Below, piece by piece: positions 33,840-43,092 of a DNA stretch of 64,000 bases. The stretch comes from Streptomyces shenzhenensis. GTDB taxonomy: Bacteria; Actinomycetota; Actinomycetes; Streptomycetales; Streptomycetaceae. The notes beneath the pieces are model-generated. The model worked only from the letters and a program-made list of their open reading frames with translations, was not told the origin of the DNA and searched no databases. The number at the start of each line of letters is the position of its first letter. Positions within the stretch are counted from its first letter, which is position 1. Where the stretch lies: contig NZ_JAJONF010000025.1 in assembly GCF_021462265.1 (NCBI RefSeq), positions 62,001 to 126,000 on the forward strand. Reading direction: 5' to 3'. The position numbers and the translations under genes were made by a program.

Positions 33840-35327
33840 TCACCCGAGGGCGGCCAGCACCTCCTTCGCCACCCGCTCGCCCGAGCGCACCGCCCCGTCC
33901 ATGAACCCGGTCCAGAACGTCGAGGTCTCCGTCCCGGCCCAGTGGATCCCGCCCGCCGGCTCGCGCAGCGCGGCCCCGTACTCGGTCAGCACGCCGGGCG
34001 GTGCGTAGGCCACCGGACCGCCCCGCGAGAAGCCCTCATTGTCCCAGCGCTGCAGCACGAAGGAGGTGGGGGATTTGGCCTTGTCGCCGAAGTAGTTGGC
34101 GTAGTCGGCCAGTACGGCGGCCTTGACGTCGGCCTCGCTCGCCGCGTCGTACGCCCGCATCGCGTCGGCCTCGATGAAGCCCATCAGCGCGCCGTAGGAG
34201 CCGTCCGGCGGGGAGTTGTCGAAGGTCGAGCGGACCGTGCCGGAGTCGCTGACGGCCTGGCCGTTGAGGCCGTCGGCCCGCCAGAACGGGGTGTCGTAGA
34301 CGGCGACGGCCTTGCCGATCGAGCCCATCGGCATCCGCTGGGTGAGCTGGTCGCGGGCGGCCGGCAGCAGCGGGTCGTAAGCGATCCGGGCGGCCAGCGG
34401 GGGCGGCAGGGCGACCACGACCCGGGTGGCGCTGACCGTGATGCCGTCGGCCGTGACGACGTACGCGCTCCCAGACCTGGCGATCGACCGGACCGGTGCG
34501 CTCAGCACCACCCGGTCGCCGAGGGTCGCCGCGAGCTTGATCGGGACCTGCTGGGAACCTCCGACGAAACGGGACTCCTGGGCGCCGTTCGCGGTGTCGG
34601 TGAGGCGTTCCAGGGTGCCGGGGTGGGACTCGTCACCGGCGGCGGCGATGTAGTAGAGGACGTAGAGCAGGGAGAGCTCGCGGGGCTGGGCCGAGAAGAT
34701 CGACGTGCAGGCCAGGTCCAGCAGGAACTTGGCGGAGGGCACGACCGCGTTGGCGTTCAGCCAGCTCTCGAAGGTCTGCTTGTCCCACTCGGCGGCCTTG
34801 GCGGCCGTCCAGGGCGCGTCCACCGGGACCCGCGCGGCCATGCTGTCCAGTTCGGACTGCACGATCGCCGCGTTGGCGAGCCCGGCCGCGTCCACCGGCG
34901 GGACCGAGCCGAGCAGGCCGCTGGTGTCGTACGGGGTGCGCTTGCCGTCCTTGTAGAGGAGGTTGTCGCCCGTGTTGTAGGTGGTGAAGGTGGCGACGCC
35001 CAGGGAGTCGGCGAGGGCCTTGATGCGGTTCTGGGTGGGGCCGATGAACTCGCCGCCGCCCTCGGTGACACCCCCGTTGGCCAGCTTCAGGTTCACCACC
35101 CGGCCGCCGACCCGGTCCCGGGCCTCCAGGACGGCCACGGTCCTGCCGGCGGCCACCAGGTCGCGGGCCGCGGTGAGGCCGGCGATGCCGCCGCCGACGA
35201 TCGCGACGTCGACGGTCCGGGAGGCGGCCGCCGCGGCGGTGCCCGCGGAGACCGCGGTCAGGCCCACGGCCCCGGCGGCGGCGCCGCCGAGCAGGGAACG
35301 GCGGGAGAGCTGTCTTTCACGAGCCAC
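33840..35327 (-). CDS. Tat-exported flavin monoamine oxidase
   Basis: A 495-residue FAD oxidase. The N terminus carries a twin-arginine signal (LSRRSLLGG followed by an Ala-rich hydrophobic run to about residue 35). The FAD fold begins at VDVAIVGGGIAGLTAARDL, with EARDRVGGRV and the C-terminal GIHWAGTETSTFWTGFMDGAVRSGERVA typical of monoamine oxidases. GGAGGACGCAC precedes the GTG at 35327. It would deaminate an amine outside the cell, producing an aldehyde, ammonia and hydrogen peroxide. It lacks a CTGACG site and stands apart from the regulon. Confidence 0.88.
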   Translation of the reverse strand: MARERQLSRRSLLGGAAAGAVGLTAVSAGTAAAAASRTVDVAIVGGGIAGLTAARDLVAAGRTVAVLEARDRVGGRVVNLKLANGGVTEGGGEFIGPTQNRIKALADSLGVATFTTYNTGDNLLYKDGKRTPYDTSGLLGSVPPVDAAGLANAAIVQSELDSMAARVPVDAPWTAAKAAEWDKQTFESWLNANAVVPSAKFLLDLACTSIFSAQPRELSLLYVLYYIAAAGDESHPGTLERLTDTANGAQESRFVGGSQQVPIKLAATLGDRVVLSAPVRSIARSGSAYVVTADGITVSATRVVVALPPPLAARIAYDPLLPAARDQLTQRMPMGSIGKAVAVYDTPFWRADGLNGQAVSDSGTVRSTFDNSPPDGSYGALMGFIEADAMRAYDAASEADVKAAVLADYANYFGDKAKSPTSFVLQRWDNEGFSRGGPVAYAPPGVLTEYGAALREPAGGIHWAGTETSTFWTGFMDGAVRSGERVAKEVLAALG

Positions 35328-35487
35328 GTGCGTCCTCCGTGCTGAGCGAGAGGGGTGGAACCGGAAAGTTGAGCAGGGCTCACATTCTGGTCCCGGACGC
35401 ACCCAGGCGCTACCGCCGGTAACAAACCGCTCCCGTCGCCTGCGTCACATGGGCAACAGGCGTGCTGAGTAGGGAGATTGACGCCTT

Positions 35488-36645
35488 TTACGCCGTCCGC
35501 TGCCGTTTGGCGAGGGCCTTCGCGATCTTCTCCGCGTCGAGGGCCATCTCGCGGAGGTTGCCGCTGATGGGGTTGGTGTAGCCGGTGAAGTAGAGGCCCG
35601 GCGCGTGCTTCGGGGTGCGGGGGCCGTGGACGACGGGACGGCCGCGGTCGTCGAGGACGTCGAGGTGGCCGACCAGGCCCTCCAGGGCGCGGACGTAGCC
35701 GGTCGCGGCGATCACCGCGTCGGGGGAGACGCGGGTGCCGTCGGCGAGGAGGACCTTGCCGTCCTCGAAACCCTCGACGGCGGCCACGATCTCGACCTTC
35801 CCCCGGCGCACCGCGTCGACGAGGCCGACGTCCAGGACCGGGATGGCGCCCTGCTTCACCCGGCTGTAGAGGCCGCTGTCGGGGCGGGGCAGGCCGTGCG
35901 CGGTCAGGTCGGGGACGCTGACCTTGGCCATGGTGCGGGCCAGCCGGTCGACGAGGGCCGTCGGGAGCCGTCGTACCAGGATGGAGTTGTACTGGGCGGC
36001 CCAGCCGGCGGTGGAGCGGCGGACGATGTGCGGGACGGTGCGGACGGCGAGCCGCACCCGGGAGGCGCCGCCCTCGGTCAGGTCGACGGCGATCTCGGCG
36101 CCGGTGTTGCCGACGCCGACGACGAGGACGTCCCGGCCGGCGAAGGGCTCGGCGTTGCGGTACGCGCCGGCGTGCAGGAACTCCCCGCCGAAGCGGTCCC
36201 GGCCCGGCCAGTCGGGGATGCGCGGGGTGTGGTTGAAGCCGGTGGCGACCACCACCGCGGAGCCGGTCAGCTCCCGCCCGCCCGAAGCCCGCAGCAGCCA
36301 GCCGGCACCCTCGGCCGAGCGCTCCACGCGGGAGACCTCGACGCCGGTGACGATCTCCAGTTCGTGGTGCTCGGCGTACTTCTCCAGATAGCGCACCACG
36401 TCGTCGCGGGAGACCCAGCGGCCGAAGCGGCGGGGCATGGGCAGCCCGGGGAGCGCGGACAGGCGCCGGGTGGTGTGGAGGTGGAGACGGTCGTAGTGAC
36501 GGCGCCAGGACGCGCCGACGTCGTCCGACTTCTCCAGGACCACGGCGCGGATGCCCCGGGCCCGCAGCGCGTACGCGGCGGCGAGCCCTCCGGGGCCGGC
36601 GCCGATGACGTACACGGGCGAGCTGGTGGAGGAGAAGACGGCCAT
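35488..36645 (-). CDS. Flavin-containing monooxygenase (FMO/CzcO-like)
   Basis: A 385-residue NAD(P)H-dependent flavoprotein. FAD motif VYVIGAGPGGLAAAYALRARG at residues 11-30, NADPH motif VVGVGNTGAEIAVDL mid-protein and VVVATGFNHTP between them. It fits the CzcO/FMO group that oxygenates soft nucleophiles or carries out Baeyer-Villiger reactions. The strict FMO fingerprint F-x-G-x3-H-x3-Y is only loosely matched (FGGEFLHAGAY). ATG at 36645; GTG at 36663 is possible. Monocistronic. Confidence 0.83.
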   Translation of the reverse strand: MAVFSSTSSPVYVIGAGPGGLAAAYALRARGIRAVVLEKSDDVGASWRRHYDRLHLHTTRRLSALPGLPMPRRFGRWVSRDDVVRYLEKYAEHHELEIVTGVEVSRVERSAEGAGWLLRASGGRELTGSAVVVATGFNHTPRIPDWPGRDRFGGEFLHAGAYRNAEPFAGRDVLVVGVGNTGAEIAVDLTEGGASRVRLAVRTVPHIVRRSTAGWAAQYNSILVRRLPTALVDRLARTMAKVSVPDLTAHGLPRPDSGLYSRVKQGAIPVLDVGLVDAVRRGKVEIVAAVEGFEDGKVLLADGTRVSPDAVIAATGYVRALEGLVGHLDVLDDRGRPVVHGPRTPKHAPGLYFTGYTNPISGNLREMALDAEKIAKALAKRQRTA

Positions 36646-36932
36646 GAGCGCGAGCGTAATCACGCTTCACGTTGATGGGTCTCGGTCAAGACCGGAATTG
36701 GTTGCGGATTGATCACACCCGTAGGGGAAGTGGGCGGGACTTGTGACGTAGCCCACCTCATCTGCCGGAAAGCGGGCCGAAAAGCGAAAGACCCGTGACA
36801 TCGGGCCCCGGTGCGCTGGAGCCCGATGCCATTCGTCTTCTGAGCACGCCCCGCGAGCACGGCCGCCTTCGGGCGGATGCTGCTCACGCCCGCGGCGGCC
36901 GGTCAATTGTGAGGGGCGCTCGCCTCACCGGA

Positions 36933-38531
36933 TCACTCTTTCGGCGCGACGTCGGTGCAGTAGACGTCCTTGCCCGGCAGGTCGCCGGTGGTCAGGAAGC
37001 CGACGGTCGCCTTGTCGGCGCAGGCGGAGCCTTCGTCGTAGACGTAGTGCCCGCCGTTGTCCACGCCGACGAAGGCGGAACTGCCGCCGAGGGCCTGGTG
37101 CAGCCCTGTGCCGCCCTCCCACGGAGTGGCGTTGTCCCGGCGGTTCTGGAGGATCAGGGTGTTGCGCGGGCCTTCGTCGCTCACGGTCACAGGCCGCTCG
37201 GCCGGCTTCTTCCAGAAGGCGCACGCCCAGATGTTGGCCGGCATACCCGCGGTGAGGGGCCACGCCTTGCGGTCGGCAGCGGTGCGGGTGGCGTAGCCGT
37301 CGGTGTCGTGGGGCCACTCGGCGTCGCCGCAGACGAGAGCCAGGAACATGGTGGCCTGGTTGTCCTCGGGGACACCCGGAGCCGGCGGGGTGTCGGCGAG
37401 GATCTGCTGGAGAACCGCGTCGTCGGCGTCGGTGGCGCTGCCGTCGGCCAGGTCGGCGGCGGCTTTCCAGAAACGGGCCAGCGGTGCGAGGGTGTCGTTG
37501 TGCAGGAGCATGCCGTAGGTGACGGTCCGGAGCAGCGGACCGTCCAACGACAGCGACATGCCGGGCACCGGGACGGGCTCGCGGTCGAGCCGCTCGGCGA
37601 GGGTGAGGTAGCTCTGGGTGACCTGCTCGACGCTGTTGCCCAGCCCGAGGGTGCTGTCCTGGGCCGCGGCTGCGGCGGCCGCGTCGGGGAACCGGTCGGC
37701 CATGCCCTTGCCCCAGCGGTCCGCCACTTCGTCGGCCCACACCCTGGTGGGGTCGACGTTGCCTTCCAGGATCATCCGGTCGGTCCGGTCCGGGAACAGG
37801 GACCTGTAGACGGCTCCGAGGTAGGTGCCGTAGGACTGGCCCCAGTAGGAGATCTTCCGCTCACCGAGCGCCTGGCGGACGCGGTCCATGTCGCGGGCCG
37901 TGTTGGCGGTGTTGAAGTACTGCAGCCGGTCGCCCGCCGTGTCGGCGCACGTCTTGGCGTCGGCCTTGGCGAGGGCCACGTTCTTGGTGATCGAGCCGTC
38001 CGCGGCGGGGTAGGGGAAGAGCCCGGACACGCTGGGGTCCTTCAGACCGCAGCTCTGCGGCGTGCTGTGCTCGACGCCGCGCGGGTCGAAGCCGATCAGG
38101 TCGTAGCGGTCCAGCACGGACTTCGGCAGCGTGGCCGCCATGGTTGCGGGCATGAAGAGACCGCCCAGGGCCGGCCCGCCGGGGTTCAGCAGCAGGACGC
38201 CGCGCCGCTTCCCGGGTTCGGCGGTGGCCAGCCGCGAGACCGCCACCTCGATCTTCGTGCCGTTCGGATCGCGGTAGTTCAACGGGACCTTCAGCGTCCC
38301 GCAGGTCAGACGAGGATTTCGGGTCGTTCCCCCGGCCGGCTCCGGGCAGGTGCCCCAGTCGATCCCGGCGTAGTCCGCGGTCTGCCCGGCGACCTGGGCC
38401 CGCGGCGTGTCCGCGGCGTTCCCGTCGCATGCGGCCAGCCCGGTTCCGGCCAGCGTCGCCACGGCCAGGGCCGTGGCGACACGGCGGCCACCGGGAAATG
38501 CGGACTTCCCGGACCTGCGCGTCATCCTCAT
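36933..38531 (-). CDS. Secreted TAP-like peptidase/hydrolase lipoprotein
   Basis: A 532-residue alpha/beta hydrolase of the tripeptidyl aminopeptidase type. A lipobox LAAC closes the signal peptide near residue 35. LLLNPGGPALGG is the oxyanion loop, GQSYGTYLG the nucleophile elbow, and the C-terminal TAP-like part has NRRDNATPWEGG (acid) and GHYVYDEGSACA (His). It would remove short peptides from extracellular substrates at the membrane surface. The pattern is complete, so it should be active. Monocistronic; a GTTGAC/GTCAAC inverted repeat (38583-38603) lies upstream of its start. Confidence 0.88.
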   Translation of the reverse strand: MRMTRRSGKSAFPGGRRVATALAVATLAGTGLAACDGNAADTPRAQVAGQTADYAGIDWGTCPEPAGGTTRNPRLTCGTLKVPLNYRDPNGTKIEVAVSRLATAEPGKRRGVLLLNPGGPALGGLFMPATMAATLPKSVLDRYDLIGFDPRGVEHSTPQSCGLKDPSVSGLFPYPAADGSITKNVALAKADAKTCADTAGDRLQYFNTANTARDMDRVRQALGERKISYWGQSYGTYLGAVYRSLFPDRTDRMILEGNVDPTRVWADEVADRWGKGMADRFPDAAAAAAAQDSTLGLGNSVEQVTQSYLTLAERLDREPVPVPGMSLSLDGPLLRTVTYGMLLHNDTLAPLARFWKAAADLADGSATDADDAVLQQILADTPPAPGVPEDNQATMFLALVCGDAEWPHDTDGYATRTAADRKAWPLTAGMPANIWACAFWKKPAERPVTVSDEGPRNTLILQNRRDNATPWEGGTGLHQALGGSSAFVGVDNGGHYVYDEGSACADKATVGFLTTGDLPGKDVYCTDVAPKE

Positions 38532-38719
38532 GGTATAGGCCTCCTGCTGTTCGGCACGGTCGGACCGTCGGCCCGACCGCTGCGTTGACAGTCACGGAGT
38601 CAACAGGCGGCCGCCCGTGCCGCGCTTCACCCCTGGGTGGACACATCAGGTAGCTCGCTCGGGGGACAACGCTTCCGAGGACGACGCCTTGACGGTCTCT
38701 CACCTGCCGAAGCGGACCG

Positions 38720-39418
38720 TCAGGCTCGGTCCCCGCGCCCCGTCACGCCCGCCCGGTACGCCAGAACCACTGCCTGGACGCGGTCGCGGAGGTGCAGTTT
38801 GGTGAGGATGCGGGAGACGTAGGTCTTCACGGTCTCGGGGCTGATGACCAGTTCGGTGGCTATCTCGGCGTTGGACAGCCCCTCGCTGATGAGGAGGAGG
38901 ACCTCGTGCTCGCGGGGGGCGAGGATCTTGAGGCGGTCGCGTTCCGGGGACGCGGAGACGGCGGAGGGACGTACCCGTTCGGCGAAGCGGCCGATCAGGG
39001 CGCGGGTGACGGCGGGGGCCAGGAGGGACTCCCCACGGGCAACGGTGCGTACCGCGTTGACCAGTTCGTGCGGTGCGGCGTCCTTCAGCATGAAGCCGCT
39101 GGCGCCGGCGCGGAGAGCCTCGTACACGTACTCGTCGACGTTGAAGGTGGTGACGACCAGGATCTTCGCGGGACTGAGGGAATCGGGACCGGCCAGGTGG
39201 CGGGTGGCCTCGATTCCGTCGAGCAGGGGCATGCGGATGTCCATGAGGACGACGTCCGGCTTCAGTTCCTCCGTGCTCCGGATCGCTGCTCGGCCGTCCA
39301 CGGCCTCCCCCACGACCTCCATGTCGGGCTGTGCGGACAGGATCGTGACGAAGCCGGTACGTACGAGGGCCTGGTCCTCGCAGACCAGCACCCGGATCGC
39401 GGAGGGCGGAACACTCAC
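38720..39418 (-). CDS. NarL/FixJ-family response regulator
   Basis: A 232-residue regulator. Receiver domain with acidic ED pair at the start (VLVCEDQ), phospho-acceptor Asp in VVLMDIRMP, Thr in VVTTF and Lys in FMLKD. The LuxR-type DNA-binding domain covers about residues 165-225 (LAPREHEVLLLISEGLSNAEIATELVISPETVKTYVSRIL). GTG start overlaps the kinase stop (GTGA). With the kinase it forms a typical Streptomyces two-component pair. Target genes are not evident nearby. Confidence 0.93.
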   Translation of the reverse strand: MSVPPSAIRVLVCEDQALVRTGFVTILSAQPDMEVVGEAVDGRAAIRSTEELKPDVVLMDIRMPLLDGIEATRHLAGPDSLSPAKILVVTTFNVDEYVYEALRAGASGFMLKDAAPHELVNAVRTVARGESLLAPAVTRALIGRFAERVRPSAVSASPERDRLKILAPREHEVLLLISEGLSNAEIATELVISPETVKTYVSRILTKLHLRDRVQAVVLAYRAGVTGRGDRA

Positions 39419-40686
39419 ACGGCACCTCCCGTGGGGATGCGCGCGTACACCCGGAAACCGCCCTCGGAGCGGCGCCCCGCCGCGAACTCGCCGCCCAGCA
39501 TCTCCACCCTTTCCCTCAGCCCGGTCAGACCCCGGCCTCCCGGGACGTGCGGGCCGCTGTTGCGCAGGGCGGCGGACTCGGTCGTGCCGTCGGCCGTCCC
39601 GGCGGTGGTGACCTCGACGTCCGTCCAGCCGGGGGTGTGCGCGAGTCGTATCAGCGTTCGGCTGCCCGCGGCGTACTTCACGGCGTTCGTCAGGGATTCC
39701 TGCACGACGCGATACACCGTGAGGTGGGCGCCTACGGCCATGTCCGGCTGCTCTCCGTCCTCGACCAGCTCGATCGGCTGGCCGCCCGCTCGTGCCTGCT
39801 CCACCAGGTCGGACACCCGGCCCGGCGACGGCGTCCGGGACGCCGAATCGCCGGTCGCCTCCAGCACGCCGAGCAGGAAACGGAGTTCGGCCAGCGCGCG
39901 GCGGCCGGTGCCGTTGATGGCGACGAGGGCCTCGCCCACGCGGTCCGGCGACTCGGCGACATACTGCGCCGCGCCGGCCTGCACCACCATCGCGGTCACA
40001 TGGTGGGTCACCACGTCGTGCAACTCCCTGGCCATGCGGCTGCGTTCCGCGGCGACCGCCACCCGCGCGGACCGGGCCCGTCGCTCAGCCTCGTGCCCCC
40101 GCCGCTCGCGGACCAGGACACCCAGGGCCCACATCGCCGTCAGGGCCATGTAGTAGACCAGAAAGTCGGTCAAGCCGTTGGGCGATCCCAGCGCGTGCAG
40201 GGCGACGCAGAGGACCACGTATCCGCCCGTCGCCGCCAGTGGTACGACCCGCCGAAGACGTTCCTGGTGGGCACCCACCGAGTACAGCGCGACGTACAGG
40301 CCGAGGCTGGCGAAGGTCGGCGGGCAGCCGAGGGACTCGTGGAGTGCGAACGAGGTCCCCGCCACCGCGAGACAGAGGGCCGGCCACCGGGTGCGCATCG
40401 CGAGCGGCAGGGCCTGCCCCAGGGCCAGCAGGACACTCGCGACGGACGCGTCCCGGGCGGGAAGACCACCGAACTGCGCCCCGATCCGCGACAGCGGCGC
40501 CACGAACGACAGCACAGTGACGCCGAGCGCGAACACGCGGTCCCTGGCGGCGGGGGCGCGTGATTCCCACCATCGCGACAGCTGGCGGAGCCGGGCGGTT
40601 GCGGCGGACACCGGGCTCGTGCGTGCGAGGTCCGCCGGGGCGGGGGATGCAGAGCCCGATGGTTCACGGGCTGCTTGGTCTTCCAC
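39415..40686 (-). CDS. Sensor histidine kinase (HisKA_3 type)
   Basis: About 423 residues from GTG at 40686, where GGAGG sits just upstream; the frame stays open another 98 codons upstream, but that part looks non-coding. Four or five membrane segments span residues 45-190. The dimerisation box ERSRMARELHDVVTHHVTAM carries the phospho-His; the ATPase part has VQESLTNAVKYA and GRGLTGLRERVEMLGG. It has little extracellular loop, suggesting sensing within the membrane. Operon with the response regulator. Signal unknown. Confidence 0.87.
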   Translation of the reverse strand: MEDQAAREPSGSASPAPADLARTSPVSAATARLRQLSRWWESRAPAARDRVFALGVTVLSFVAPLSRIGAQFGGLPARDASVASVLLALGQALPLAMRTRWPALCLAVAGTSFALHESLGCPPTFASLGLYVALYSVGAHQERLRRVVPLAATGGYVVLCVALHALGSPNGLTDFLVYYMALTAMWALGVLVRERRGHEAERRARSARVAVAAERSRMARELHDVVTHHVTAMVVQAGAAQYVAESPDRVGEALVAINGTGRRALAELRFLLGVLEATGDSASRTPSPGRVSDLVEQARAGGQPIELVEDGEQPDMAVGAHLTVYRVVQESLTNAVKYAAGSRTLIRLAHTPGWTDVEVTTAGTADGTTESAALRNSGPHVPGGRGLTGLRERVEMLGGEFAAGRRSEGGFRVYARIPTGGAV

Positions 40687-41073
40687 CGTCCTCCATGATT
40701 CCGCGGGTCCAGCGTTCAGCGGCCTACGGACCGGGCCACAGCCGTCCGCGGGCCGCCCGTTCGGTTCGCCCCGTCCGGCATCTGCACCACACGGTACGGC
40801 AGGGCCGGACTGTCTGGTGCTCTGACCGGGATGGTCCACCGGGTCGCGGTTCGCGGTGGTGGGCGCGGGGCCGATCGGATGTGAGCCGACGGGGCCGCAC
40901 GTCCGACAGACGGAGGTGCGGTGGCTGGGCCCGTTCGAGTCCGCGGGCCGACCGTACGGCGTAGATGCCGCAGTCCACACCGAGCCAGAAGGCCCTCACC
41001 CATTTCAAGATCTCTCAGTCGAGAACTGCGTCACCAACCTCCGTGGGCAGAATATCTAGGCCGCCCCGCAGGA
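40687..41073. other. Divergent intergenic region upstream of the kinase
   Basis: About 390 bases between the kinase start and the DUF35 promoter. No gene is supported. The open frame extending from the kinase is Pro/Arg/Gly-rich without homology. The kinase promoter must lie here, and I cannot place it. Confidence 0.3.
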
Positions 41074-41090
41074 TCTGACGTAACGTCAGG
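41074..41090. promoter_or_regulatory. CTGACG operator 8 (DUF35 promoter)
   Basis: TCTGACGTAACGTCAGG: 13 of 14 half-site bases match. It ends three bases before the ATG, leaving little room for a leader, so the mRNA may be leaderless and the operator would cover the transcription start. Confidence 0.75.
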
Positions 41091-41093
41091 TCC

Positions 41094-41528
41094 ATGGATG
41101 CGACGAGATCTGCCGGGACACGCGGCGAGCCTCCGCGCTACGACCGGCCCGAACCGGACGCCTTCACCCGCCCCTACTGGGAGGCCGCGGCCGAGGGCCG
41201 GCTCCTGCTCCGCCGCTGCGGCTCCTGCGGCCGGGCCCACCACTACCCCCGGGAGTTCTGCCCGCACTGCTGGAGCGAGGACGTCACCTGGGAGCGGGCG
41301 ACCGGCCGCGCGACCCTCTACACCTGGTCCGTCGTCCACCGCAACGACCTCCCGCCGTTCGGTGACCGCGTCCCGTACGTGCCCGCCGTGGTCGACCTCG
41401 CCGAGGGCCCGCGCATGATGACCGAGCTGGTGGCCGCCGACCCGGGGACCCTGGACGCCGGACTGGAACTGGAGGTCGCCTTCCGGGAGGGGGTGCCGGT
41501 GTTCCGCCCGGCGCCGCCGACGCGCTGA
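41094..41528 (+). CDS. DUF35 OB-fold zinc-ribbon protein (acyl-CoA associated)
   Basis: A 144-residue protein with an N-terminal rubredoxin-like zinc ribbon (CGSCGRAH...CPHC) and a C-terminal OB fold. DUF35 proteins are partners of SCP2-type thiolases/aldolases, as in ChsH2-Ltp2 of steroid side-chain cleavage, and stabilise or supply CoA substrate to them. Here it stands alone; its thiolase partner is probably the gene at 46525, whose promoter has the same operator. No other catabolic gene is in this transcript. Confidence 0.85.
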   Translation: MDATRSAGTRGEPPRYDRPEPDAFTRPYWEAAAEGRLLLRRCGSCGRAHHYPREFCPHCWSEDVTWERATGRATLYTWSVVHRNDLPPFGDRVPYVPAVVDLAEGPRMMTELVAADPGTLDAGLELEVAFREGVPVFRPAPPTR

Positions 41529-41723
41529 GGCCGGCCGGGCAGCCGCCCGAGGAAGCCGCCGGACCGCCCTCGGCGCCGCGTGGCGACTGGCTGGGCCCTC
41601 GCCCGGCAGAGCGCGGACACCCACCGAGCCGCCGCCCGGTGGCGCATGGCGACCGGGCAGCCGCTGCCCGGCGGCGGGGAAACCCGCTGGGCCCTTCCTC
41701 GGCGCGCGGGTTTCAATGACCCC

Positions 41724-42356
41724 ATGGCCCTCACCGACGAACAGTCCGCCGCCCGCCGCCCCGACGCCGCCCCGCACGGCCACGGCCTGCGGCTCGACCG
41801 CTGGGACCCGGACGCGGAGGCCCACGTCGAGGCGTGGCTGCGTTCCCGTTCCGACCCGGACTTCCGCCGCTGGAACACCCCGCTCGCCGAGGTGACCGAC
41901 CTCGCGAGCGCCCGCGCCTCCCTGGCCGGCTTGCGGAAGCAGGCGGCGGACGGCACCTGCGCGCCGTTCCGGATCACGGACGCCCGGAGCGGTGCGACCC
42001 TCGGTCACATCGGCATCAACTTGATCGACCGCACGTTCCGGACGGCCCGGGTCGGCTACTGGGTACTTCCCGAGGCGCGGGGCCGCCGGGTCGCCACCCA
42101 CGCCCTGGCCCTGGCGGCGGACTGGGCCTTCGCCGAACTCGGCCTGCACCGGCTGGAGCTGGGGCATGCCCTCGGCCACGAGGCGTCCTGCCGCATAGCG
42201 CAGACGTGCGGCTTCCGGTACGAGGGGACGCTGCGCGGCGCCATGTTCGAGGCGGGCCGCCGGGACGCCTTCCGCGACGTACACCTGCACGCCCGCCTGG
42301 CCACGGACCCGAGCCCGGACCCGGTCGCGCCCGCGGCCCCGGCGCGGGGCCGGTGA
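41724..42356 (+). CDS. GNAT acetyltransferase (RimJ/RimL-like)
   Basis: A 210-residue N-acetyltransferase. The acetyl-CoA loop is in VLPEARGRRVATHALALAADWAF, with ELGLHRLELGHALGHEASCRIAQTCGFRYEG typical of the RimJ/RimL group that modify protein N termini or small amines. A disordered Pro/Ala tail follows. ATG at 41724 has no clear ribosome site. Substrate unknown. Confidence 0.85.
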   Translation: MALTDEQSAARRPDAAPHGHGLRLDRWDPDAEAHVEAWLRSRSDPDFRRWNTPLAEVTDLASARASLAGLRKQAADGTCAPFRITDARSGATLGHIGINLIDRTFRTARVGYWVLPEARGRRVATHALALAADWAFAELGLHRLELGHALGHEASCRIAQTCGFRYEGTLRGAMFEAGRRDAFRDVHLHARLATDPSPDPVAPAAPARGR

Positions 42357-42534
42357 GCGGGTGGCGGGCGACCGCACCGGAGTTGTGTCCTGGCACGTAC
42401 GAGCGGGCGCACAGCAGGGACCGCCTCCGCACGCGGGCGGATCACGCCGATGCGGTGACCGGGACGGTCCACCGTGCCCGGAAGGCGGCGCACGGGACGG
42501 GCGCGTTCCGCGAAGCGACTGGTATTAGTGGTGC

Positions 42535-42912
42535 ATGCAGGAAGAGACCGCGCGGTCCGCGATCGACACGTTCATCTCCGCGTTCAACGCCTCGGACGAC
42601 AGCTATGTGACGGCGCTGCTCTCCCAGGCCCTGACGTCGGACGTGGTCTTCTGGGGGCCGTTGGGCCGCAGCGAAGGGATCGCGGCGGTCGAGCGGTTCG
42701 TGCTGGACATCCGGCGCCACCCGGCGGGGACCGGCACGATGGTGCGCTGCTCGGCGGTGGACATGCCTGACGAGTGGGCCCGGTACCAGTGGGTCTTCAG
42801 CACGCCGGACGGCGGCCCCCGCCTGACCGGAACGGACGTCGTCCATCTGCGACGGAGCCTCATCGACCAGGTCATCGTCTTCGCGGGAGAGATCGAGCCG
42901 TCCGCCTCCTGA
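42535..42912 (+). CDS. NTF2-like (SnoaL-type) protein
   Basis: A 125-residue single-domain protein with the NTF2/SnoaL cone fold pattern: helix SAIDTFISAFNASDD, strand DVVFWGP, AAVERFVLDIRR and a terminal beta region VVHLRRSLIDQVIVFAGE. The fold is used for hydration, cyclisation or as a binding domain. No catalytic residues can be assigned. Isolated gene; probably leaderless, as no ribosome site precedes the ATG. Confidence 0.75.
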   Translation: MQEETARSAIDTFISAFNASDDSYVTALLSQALTSDVVFWGPLGRSEGIAAVERFVLDIRRHPAGTGTMVRCSAVDMPDEWARYQWVFSTPDGGPRLTGTDVVHLRRSLIDQVIVFAGEIEPSAS

Positions 42913-43092
42913 GCCGTCCTGCTTCCGGACCGGCTCCCCTTCGACGCTCCGGGACCACCCGGCCGGTCTCCGCGTCGCGACGCCTCGACCGGCCGTGCCT
43001 GGCCACGAGCCGGCCGACGGCGCGGCTGTCACCGCGCAGGTGTCGCGGTCAATTCACGTGCGGAGCACGATGATCCTCCGCGACCATCGAGC